A stretch of 5,615 nt of DNA, from contig DAHWFG010000454.1 of assembly GCA_027325115.1 (NCBI GenBank), positions 1 to 5,615 of the forward strand, written 5' to 3'. The position numbers and the translations under genes were made by a program. This DNA is from JAKBCQ01 sp021807585 (lineage in GTDB: Bacteria > Planctomycetota > Planctomycetia > Isosphaerales > Isosphaeraceae). Positions within the stretch are counted from its first letter, which is position 1. Every line of letters begins with the position of its first letter. The notes under the pieces are model-generated. The model worked only from the letters and a program-made list of their open reading frames with translations. It did not search any database and was not told the DNA's origin. Positions 1 to 5,615 of the stretch are shown here, in pieces.

Positions 1-1
1 G

Positions 2-1519
2 TTTCACGAGGATTTGTACGCGTTCGCTAAAATCGTGCAATCACTCGCGGAATGTGTCGAGGGATCGAGGGTTTGGCTCAACGATTTATCGCGGGATTTG
101 ATCGATCTCGTCGAAACACGCGGCGAAAACGACGCAGATTCGATCGATTTTTCGGGACTTTCGGCTCGCTTATCGCCGCACGCTCATAATGAACTCCAGA
201 TGCTGAAAAGGGGGGGTTGGTCGAGAGAAGATCACTCCGATTTCGTCGGTCGCGCGTTTGTTTTCAGTCAATTTGATGAGTTCGTCGCCGCTCGCACCCG
301 TCGCGGATCGGGAGGGGTCTTTTGGATCGAGGGGGATTCGGGAGTCGGCAAATCGGCGCTGATCACGCATTGGGTCAATCGAGACGCGGCTCTCCATCCC
401 ACTTTTTTTTATAAGCATCGGGACACGCGAGGCGAGTGGTGGAAGATGATCGATCATCTGATCGATGATCTGTCGCGCCGATATCATATCGAAGAATCGG
501 CTCCAGTCGATCACGAAGAGCGAATTACGTATTTTGCGGAATTGCTTGGTAAAATCGGCGATCGTCATCGCAACGACCCGAATTGGCGCTTGACGATCCT
601 GATCGACGCGATCGATGAATCCAACGATTGTCACAAATCGATCATGGCGATCCCGCGATCGAACCTTCCCCGAGGGGTTTTCCTCGTCGCGAATTCACGG
701 CCGATCGCGAGCTATGAGCCGAATAGCCTACATTTACTTCAAGAAACCGATACTCTCAAGCGTTTTCATTTAACCGCGAAATCGCCGGAGAATCTCAAAG
801 ATATGGCCCGTTTTTTCCAGAAGCAAATCGCCGGGATCGACGACCGATCGGCGGTCCAACTGGCCTCGAATACCAAAGGATTTTTTTTCATCGCGCGAAT
901 GATCGTCAACGATTTGAGGAAAAAACGGTATTCGCAACAGTCCGCCCTGGATCCTAACAACCCCGTGTGGGGGAGTGACGCAGGAGATGGGATTCTCCAA
1001 TTCCATCGGCGTTCCTTTGATCGAAGAACCAGTAATTTGGACCCCGAAATGAGAGCGGATTTGAAGAATTTGCTCGCGGTTCTCTGCGTCGCTCGAGCTC
1101 CGCTCGACGAGACCGAGATTAAGAAGATTATGTCGAAGCCCGACGAAGAGTGGAGTACCGATCGTTTGGATCAATGCGTCGATAAATGCGATTGGTGGAT
1201 CGATCGGACGGTTCACACGAATGATGAGACCGGAGTGGATCAAGCGTATCTGAGTTTAAATCATAAGAGCGTTTCCGACTTTTTGCTCTCGAATCCATTG
1301 AGTGGTCCGTGTCGGGATATGGAGAGCTCCGCTCACGGTCGCATTGCTCGTTATTATCTGAATGAGAAGAGAACAAAGTTATGGAGAAACATGCACTCGT
1401 ACGCGATCGCGTTTGCTGTTCGTCATATGATTGATTCAAAAGACGATGATTTATTAAAAACGGCGATGGGGATTCTGAGCGATATCGAGTATCAATCGGC
1501 GACGATTGGAAAGCGTTGA
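2..1519 (+). CDS. STAND/NACHT-like P-loop NTPase, 5' end outside the window
   Basis: Probable signal-transduction ATPase of the STAND class, a cytoplasmic switch that binds ATP and oligomerises to activate an attached effector. The frame is open to the left edge, so the true start is outside; the TTG at 14 is only the first start-like codon. Residues are counted from that TTG. A Walker A motif GDSGVGKS is at 107-114, preceded by an FVGR box at 77-80 typical of these proteins. Walker B LTILIDAIDE is at 193-202, with the acidic pair after a small residue as in NACHT proteins. A sensor-1-like ANSRP is at 226-230. A winged-helix-type motif HKSVSDFLL is at 417-425. A helical stretch (HGRIARYYL, then YAIAFAVRHMID) follows at 441-474. 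In related proteins this point leads into WD40 or similar repeats, but here a TGA ends the chain about 27 residues later. The gene has lower GC than the downstream pair and is separated from it by 292 bases. Class assignment is firm; biological role, including defence, is inference. Confidence 0.85.
   Translation, partial: FHEDLYAFAKIVQSLAECVEGSRVWLNDLSRDLIDLVETRGENDADSIDFSGLSARLSPHAHNELQMLKRGGWSREDHSDFVGRAFVFSQFDEFVAARTRRGSGGVFWIEGDSGVGKSALITHWVNRDAALHPTFFYKHRDTRGEWWKMIDHLIDDLSRRYHIEESAPVDHEERITYFAELLGKIGDRHRNDPNWRLTILIDAIDESNDCHKSIMAIPRSNLPRGVFLVANSRPIASYEPNSLHLLQETDTLKRFHLTAKSPENLKDMARFFQKQIAGIDDRSAVQLASNTKGFFFIARMIVNDLRKKRYSQQSALDPNNPVWGSDAGDGILQFHRRSFDRRTSNLDPEMRADLKNLLAVLCVARAPLDETEIKKIMSKPDEEWSTDRLDQCVDKCDWWIDRTVHTNDETGVDQAYLSLNHKSVSDFLLSNPLSGPCRDMESSAHGRIARYYLNEKRTKLWRNMHSYAIAFAVRHMIDSKDDDLLKTAMGILSDIEYQSATIGKR
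444..459. repeat. 16-bp perfect palindrome inside the NTPase gene
   Basis: AGATGATCGATCATCT reads the same on both strands. A further GATGATC follows at 464-470 and can pair with GATCATC at 452-458. The stretch contains four GATC sites in 22 bases. It lies within codons for an Ile-Asp-rich segment (MIDHLIDDL), so protein sequence plus the general GATC excess may explain it. No regulatory role can be shown. Confidence 0.5.
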
Positions 1520-1546
1520 TCGATCGGGCGGATCGGTTCAAATCGG

Positions 1547-1569
1547 TTTCGATCGGCGCACGATCGAGA
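1547..1569 (+). other. Short hairpin after the NTPase gene, no U tract
   Basis: TTTCGATCG (1547-1555) pairs with CGATCGAGA (1561-1569) around the loop GCGCA, giving nine pairs of which one is G-U. It begins 28 bases after the NTPase stop, a reasonable place for a transcript end. The following bases are AT-mixed with no run of T, so it does not meet the usual pattern of an intrinsic terminator. The core CGATCG is self-complementary and common in this window, so chance is a real alternative. Confidence 0.2.
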
Positions 1570-1797
1570 ATGAATGAACACGGACAGGTTTGGTGAACGA
1601 GATCCATCTCGTGTCGCGGTGATCCGGCGGCGATCATGCGGAACGAAGAGGAATCGGCGACCTTGGTCGTGTCGATACTATCTTTTGGGAACGACTTGGG
1701 AGATAATGACGCATAGAAAAGAAGAGAGCCCGCCGAAACGATTTCGCCTTCCGAGGCCCCGCCTAGATCCCGCCTTGAAGTTCGCCCGGGTCGGAAT

Positions 1798-1802
1798 GAG
1801 GA
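1798..1802 (+). promoter_or_regulatory. Ribosome binding site of the cytochrome gene
   Basis: GAGGA lies nine bases before the ATG at 1812, good Shine-Dalgarno spacing. Two in-frame stops, TAA at 1803 and TGA at 1806, sit between this site and the ATG, so translation in this frame cannot start earlier. Together these fix the start at 1812 rather than at the later in-frame ATG at 1848, which would remove the charged n-region of the signal peptide. Confidence 0.6.
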
Positions 1803-1811
1803 TAATGACCG

Positions 1812-4361
1812 ATGAGGAATCGTCCCCCACGCGTCGGCGCAATCGGCATGACGGTCTTAATCGGCCAGTCTCTGATCGTCTTATCCGCCGCGCGGGTTTA
1901 CGCCGCCGAACCGCCCGATTCATCCCCCAAAATCGTAATCCATTCCGAGGTTGCCGAGCCGAACCGGTCGAAAGACGCGTTCGCGCGGGAAGTGATTCCG
2001 TTCCTCGCCAAGCACTGCTATTCATGCCACGGCGGCGATAAGAAGAAGGGGGATGTCACGCTCGATCAGGACAAGACCGATCAAGATATTCAAAAACACC
2101 GTGACGTTTGGGAAGACGCGCTCGACATGATCCAATCGGGGGAGATGCCTCCGAAGAAACGCCCGAGGCCGACCGAAGGCGAAATCGCGCTTGTCGTTCG
2201 CGGCGTCGAGGCGGCTCTTGCGAACCTTGATTGCACGGGCCCGCGCGATCCCGGCCGGGTGACGATGCGACGGCTCAACAAGGTCGAATATAATAATACC
2301 ATCCGAGATCTCGTCGGCGTCGATTTCAAACCCGCGGCCGATTTTCCCAACGACGACGTCGGCTACGGGTTCGATAACATCGGCGATGTTCTCTCGCTTT
2401 CGCCCCTTCTCCTCGAAAAATACTTAATCGCGGCGGATTCGATCCTCGATCAGGCGATCGTCAAGGTCGATCCCCCCTCCCCCGCCAAGACGAACATGGG
2501 GGGCTTGCGAGTTCGTCCGGGAGTGGGCGAGGAACGCCGCGGGCTTTTCATGCTGCAATCGAACGGCGCAGTTACCGGACAAATGTATGTGGAAGAAGGC
2601 GATTATTTCATCCATGCGGTCGTGTTCGCTCGGCCCGCGGGGGACGAACCCGTCCGCGCCGCGATCCGCGTCGACGGGGTGCTGCTGAAAGAATTCGAGG
2701 TCAAGGCCGAACGCGCAGCGCCCCAAACGATCGAGGCGAAAACGCATCTTAAGCAAGGGACGTCGCGGGTTTCGATCTTTTTCCTCAATCCGTATACCGC
2801 GCCCGAATCGTCTCAACCCGACGCGAAGACCGCGGTCGCAAACGCGGGATCGAAGCCGGATGATTCGAAAAAGAACGATTCCGCTTCGCCGGACCGTGCC
2901 GGCGGCAAGGTGGAAGTCGATCGCAAAACCGGCGCGATCGACAAGAGGACCGCGCGACGTCGCGGCGATTTAACGTTCGACGATTGGTTCAAGGATTCAC
3001 CCGCGCGGCGTCGACTGTTCGTCCGGTCGATCGAACTCGACGGACCTCATGACGCTCCCCCTCCGAACTTGCCCAAAACTCATAAACGCATCATGGCGCA
3101 TCGATCCGACGCCAAGCCCCGCGAGGCGGCGCATGAAATCGTCGCGCGGTTCGCCGCCCGCGCCTTCCGCCGCCCCGTCAAGCCCGATGAAGTCGAGAAC
3201 ATCCTCAAAATCTACGACCTCGCCGAGAAAGAAGGCGAACGTTTCGAAGAACGCGTCAAACTCGCGCTGGCGCGCATTCTCATCTCGCCCCACTTCCTCT
3301 ACCGGATCGAACTCGACCCCGCAGACGCCAAACCGGGATCGACATACCTAATCAATGAATATGAACTTGCATCAAGGCTTTCTTATTTCTTTTGGAGCAC
3401 GACCCCCGACGACGAGCTCCTCGGTCTCGCCTCGCGGGGCGAGTTGCGAAAGAACCTTGAGGCGCAGGTTTCGCGGCTGATTCGCGATCCCAAATCGAAC
3501 GAATTGATCCGCAATTTCAGCTCGCAGTGGCTGACGACGCGGAAATTGGCGGTCGTTTCACCCGATCCCAAAACGTTTCCGAATTTCGACGACGAGCTGC
3601 GCGCCGCGATGGGGCGCGAGACCGAGCTCTTTTTCGAGGCGATCGTGCGTGAGGATCGAAGCGTGCTCGATTTTCTTGACGCCGATTTCAGCTTTGTGAA
3701 TGAACGGTTGGCGAAACATTACGGGATCGAAGGAGTGAAGGGGAAGGAATTCCGTCGCGTCAAGCTTCCCCCCAATCGCGGCGGGATTCTCACGCAGGCG
3801 AGCGTCCTCACGCTTACCTCGAACCCGACACGAACCTCGCCGGTAAAGCGGGGCAAATGGATTTTGGAACAGATTTTGAACACCCCTCCGCCGCCGCCCC
3901 CTCCAGACGTTCCCGCGCTTTCGGAGGATCGCAAGCTGACGGGATCGCTTCGAAAAGTGATGGAACAGCATCGTGAGAATCCGATGTGCGCATCGTGCCA
4001 TCGCCGCATGGACCCGATCGGCTTCGCGTTCGAGAATTACGACGCGATCGGCGCGTGGCGTGAGAAAGACGACGGCTACGCAATCGACCCGTCGGGGATC
4101 CTCCCCGACGGCAGGTCGTTTCAGGGACCGGGCGAACTGAAAAAAATCTTAAAAAGCAAGAGCGAATCGTTTCGCCGCTGTCTGGCCGAAAAGATGCTGA
4201 CATATGCAACTGGGAGAGGTCTTGAATTTCAGGATCGGTGCGCCGTCGACATAATTCTGGCGGCGCTGAAGAAGCATGATGATCGATTTTCCACCCTATT
4301 GTTTGAGGTGGTAAAGAGCGAGCCGTTTCAGATGCGAACCGCATCGGGAGAACAGCCATGA
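1812..4361 (+). CDS. Secreted planctomycete-type dihaem cytochrome, DUF1592/DUF1588 family
   Basis: Complete 849-residue exported protein, predicted to carry two covalently bound haems; the reaction of this family is not established. A Sec signal peptide covers about residues 1-31: basic start RNRPPR, hydrophobic core, likely cleavage after VYA. Domains in order: N-terminal cytochrome (PSCyt1) about 57-115, with haem motif CYSCH at 69-73 and MPP at 112-114 as possible axial Met; DUF1587 about 149-216; a beta-sandwich resembling a carbohydrate-binding module about 240-415, interrupted by a charged low-complexity stretch at about 331-397; DUF1595 about 438-500; DUF1592 about 511-639; DUF1588 about 648-752, with seven prolines at 692-698 and a second haem motif CASCH at 726-730; DUF1585 about 758-840. 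Length and order fit the family. The stop overlaps the start of the DUF1552 gene, its usual partner. Family certain; dihaem state predicted from motifs; polysaccharide binding is inference. Confidence 0.95.
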   Translation: MRNRPPRVGAIGMTVLIGQSLIVLSAARVYAAEPPDSSPKIVIHSEVAEPNRSKDAFAREVIPFLAKHCYSCHGGDKKKGDVTLDQDKTDQDIQKHRDVWEDALDMIQSGEMPPKKRPRPTEGEIALVVRGVEAALANLDCTGPRDPGRVTMRRLNKVEYNNTIRDLVGVDFKPAADFPNDDVGYGFDNIGDVLSLSPLLLEKYLIAADSILDQAIVKVDPPSPAKTNMGGLRVRPGVGEERRGLFMLQSNGAVTGQMYVEEGDYFIHAVVFARPAGDEPVRAAIRVDGVLLKEFEVKAERAAPQTIEAKTHLKQGTSRVSIFFLNPYTAPESSQPDAKTAVANAGSKPDDSKKNDSASPDRAGGKVEVDRKTGAIDKRTARRRGDLTFDDWFKDSPARRRLFVRSIELDGPHDAPPPNLPKTHKRIMAHRSDAKPREAAHEIVARFAARAFRRPVKPDEVENILKIYDLAEKEGERFEERVKLALARILISPHFLYRIELDPADAKPGSTYLINEYELASRLSYFFWSTTPDDELLGLASRGELRKNLEAQVSRLIRDPKSNELIRNFSSQWLTTRKLAVVSPDPKTFPNFDDELRAAMGRETELFFEAIVREDRSVLDFLDADFSFVNERLAKHYGIEGVKGKEFRRVKLPPNRGGILTQASVLTLTSNPTRTSPVKRGKWILEQILNTPPPPPPPDVPALSEDRKLTGSLRKVMEQHRENPMCASCHRRMDPIGFAFENYDAIGAWREKDDGYAIDPSGILPDGRSFQGPGELKKILKSKSESFRRCLAEKMLTYATGRGLEFQDRCAVDIILAALKKHDDRFSTLLFEVVKSEPFQMRTASGEQP
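4346..4350 (+). promoter_or_regulatory. Ribosome binding site of the DUF1552 gene
   Basis: GGGAG lies seven bases before the ATG at 4358, inside the last codons of the cytochrome gene. It supports the ATG in the ATGA overlap as the start. That start also gives a protein beginning with a correctly placed twin-arginine signal. The overlap implies translational coupling, with ribosomes ending the cytochrome able to start this gene directly. Confidence 0.55.
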
Positions 4362-5615
4362 AAAATGATCGAACGATCACGCGACGCGCCGTGTTGCGCG
4401 GCGTGGGGACGGTCGTCGCGTTGCCGTTTCTGGAATCGATCGCGCCCCGAATCGCCGCGGCCGCCGCGGCGCAAGGGAGCGCAAATCCTCCCAAGCGGAT
4501 GGCGTTCATCTACGTGCCCAACGGCGTTCACATGCCCGCCTGGACGCCCAAGACCGAAGGATCGCATTTCGAGCTGCCCGAGACGCTCAAGCCGCTCGAA
4601 CCTTTTAAAGACGACCTGCTTGTGCTCAGCGGCCTGACGTGCGACAAAGCTCGCCCCAACGGCGACGGTCCGGGGGATCACGCGCGGGCGTCGTCGGCTT
4701 TTCTGACGGGGACTCAGGCGCGGAAAACCGCGGGGGCGAACTTCCGCTCGGGAGTCTCGGCGGATCAATTCGCCGCGGCGCGGATCGGCGATCAAACAAG
4801 GCTCCCGTCGCTCGAACTCGGCATCGAACGATTCCGCGGAGCGGGGAATTGCGATAGCGGTTATTCGTGCGTTTATGAACACACGCTCGCATGGCGTAAT
4901 CCCACGTCTCCCTTGCCGACCGAGGTCGATCCCAAGCTCGTTTTCGACCGGCTCTTCTCGGATCGCCCCGACGATCCTGAACGGCTCAAGCGAAGCCGGT
5001 TGCGGGGGAGCGTGCTCGACGCGGTGCTGGAAGACGCCAAGGGGATCTCGGGACGGCTCGGCGGCGCCGACCGTGAAAAGCTTGATCAATATCTCACGTG
5101 CGTACGCGAGCTCGAGGTTCGGATCGCGCGGGTCGATAAACTGCCGCCGATCGAACCCCCGTCGGGCGCGAAACGCCCCGAGACGCCCCCCGCCGATCTC
5201 TCCGAACACTTTATGCTGATGTGCGACCTGTTGGTGCTCGCGTTCCAAAGCGACGTCACGCGGATCGGCACGTTCATGTTCGCCAAGGAGGGGAGCGATC
5301 AAAAGTATCCGATGGTGGGCGTCAACGAAGGGCATCACGAACTCTCGCACCATCAGGGGAACCGCGAGAAGCAAGAAAAGATCAGCAAGATCAACAATTT
5401 TCATGTTCGACAACTCGCGTATTTAACCGAACGTCTCAAGTCGGTGCGCGAGGGGGGATCGACGCTTCTCGATTCGTGCATGATCGCCTACGGCAGCGGC
5501 AACAGCGACGGCAATCGGCACAACCACGACGACCTGCCGGTTCTCCTCCTCGGCAAAGGAGGCGGGACGATCAAATCGGGGCGGCATATTCGCTACCCCG
5601 CCGAAACGCCGCTCA
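4358..5615 (+). CDS. Tat-exported DUF1552 (HXXSHH) protein, 3' end outside the window
   Basis: Partner protein of the cytochrome; its activity is not established. 419 residues are visible and the frame is still open at the right edge. From memory the family is roughly 430-450 residues, so only a short tail should be missing. The N-terminus is a twin-arginine signal: TRRAVLRG at 8-15, then a hydrophobic stretch and an alanine-rich region at 33-38 near the likely cleavage site. This implies export of a folded, perhaps cofactor-bearing protein. The body starts with MAFIYVPNGVHMPAWTP at 48-64, typical of the family. The name-giving motif HELSHH is at 327-332. A conserved C-terminal block at 379-393 (GSGNSDGNRHNHDDL) carries Asp384, His388, His390 and Asp391. 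These His/Asp clusters look like metal ligands, and a distant likeness to alkaline-phosphatase-superfamily proteins such as DUF1501 is possible but unproven. Start ATG overlaps the cytochrome stop (ATGA). Confidence 0.93.
   Translation, partial: MKNDRTITRRAVLRGVGTVVALPFLESIAPRIAAAAAAQGSANPPKRMAFIYVPNGVHMPAWTPKTEGSHFELPETLKPLEPFKDDLLVLSGLTCDKARPNGDGPGDHARASSAFLTGTQARKTAGANFRSGVSADQFAAARIGDQTRLPSLELGIERFRGAGNCDSGYSCVYEHTLAWRNPTSPLPTEVDPKLVFDRLFSDRPDDPERLKRSRLRGSVLDAVLEDAKGISGRLGGADREKLDQYLTCVRELEVRIARVDKLPPIEPPSGAKRPETPPADLSEHFMLMCDLLVLAFQSDVTRIGTFMFAKEGSDQKYPMVGVNEGHHELSHHQGNREKQEKISKINNFHVRQLAYLTERLKSVREGGSTLLDSCMIAYGSGNSDGNRHNHDDLPVLLLGKGGGTIKSGRHIRYPAETPL

Larger units (their letters stand above)
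1520..1811. other. Intergenic gap between the NTPase gene and the cytochrome gene
   Basis: No convincing gene is present. The three forward frames directly after the NTPase stop close within about 80 bases, and none gives a recognisable WD40 or other repeat. A later open frame starting at 1574 encodes an extremely arginine-rich chain that runs into the cytochrome gene in another frame and looks spurious. The first 50 bases are packed with GATC words (1518, 1522, 1531, 1551, 1562) and contain one hairpin. No well-spaced pair of sigma70-type promoter hexamers was found; GATAAT at 1702-1707 resembles a -10 box but lacks a matching -35. The right end carries the ribosome binding site of the cytochrome gene. 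A promoter for the downstream pair is expected here but cannot be placed. Confidence 0.6.

Noticed and set aside
1518..1566. GATCG cluster considered as a CRISPR-like or iteron repeat array
   Set aside because: The repeated unit is only 4-6 bases and the spacing is irregular (4, 9, 20, 11). It is better explained by the general GATC excess of the window.
170..1637. Several minus-strand open frames across the NTPase gene (170-634, 770-1243, 1128-1637)
   Set aside because: All lie opposite a frame with Walker A, Walker B and winged-helix motifs. Their own translations show no motifs, and most start or stop without regard to any gene boundary.
1663..1707. Possible promoter (TTGGTC at 1663, TACTAT at 1676, GATAAT at 1702)
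   Set aside because: No pair of boxes has a spacing near 17 bases; the combinations give 7 or 33 bases. The match is too weak to call.
1574..2041. Forward open frame of 155 codons starting in the gap and overlapping the cytochrome start
   Set aside because: The translation is extremely arginine-rich with no recognisable fold. It overlaps 230 bases of a well-supported gene in another frame and has no clear ribosome binding site.
3814..4509. Minus-strand open frame of 231 codons across the cytochrome/DUF1552 junction
   Set aside because: It is antisense to the ends of two clearly coding genes and is Arg/Ser-rich without motifs.
4328..5413. Long open frame of 361 codons on the minus strand, antisense to the DUF1552 gene
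   Set aside because: It is opposite a gene with clear family motifs (TRRAVLRG, HELSHH). Its translation is rich in Arg and low in recognisable motifs, as expected from the complement of GC-rich codons.

Overview
The window looks like chromosome from a planctomycete or a close relative. The main evidence is the gene pair on its right: a secreted multidomain cytochrome of the DUF1587/DUF1592/DUF1588/DUF1585 ('planctomycete cytochrome C') type, overlapped by a Tat-exported DUF1552 (HXXSHH) protein. This pair occurs in many paralogous copies in Planctomycetes and is also found in Verrucomicrobia, Acidobacteria and Myxobacteria. The dense GATC/CGATCG words may also be a lineage trait, but that is inference.

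Layout, all on the + strand. (1) Positions 2-1519 hold the 3' part of a STAND-class (NACHT-like) P-loop NTPase gene. It is open through the left edge, so its N-terminal effector or adaptor region is not visible. The NTPase core, winged-helix-like segment and start of a helical region are present, but it stops where related proteins usually continue into WD40 or other repeats. (2) Positions 1520-1811 are a 292-base gap with no convincing gene. It contains GATC-rich sequence, one hairpin without a U tract, and a ribosome binding site at its right end. (3) Positions 1812-4361 encode an intact 849-residue secreted cytochrome with two CXXCH haem motifs. (4) Positions 4358-5615 encode a DUF1552 protein that begins inside the stop codon of gene 3 (ATGA overlap) and runs off the right edge, probably only a few tens of residues short of its end.

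Genes 3 and 4 form a translationally coupled pair whose products are both exported, one by Sec (as a haem protein must be) and one by Tat. They probably act together outside the cytoplasm, but their reaction is not established. A carbohydrate-binding-like beta-sandwich in the cytochrome hints at a polysaccharide link (inference). Gene 1 lies upstream across a real gap, has visibly lower GC than the pair, and is probably a separate transcription unit, possibly an accessory signalling or defence gene. Nothing in the window proves a new system. The points most worth following are the effector missing from gene 1, its apparently absent sensor repeats, and the inserted low-complexity linker in the cytochrome.
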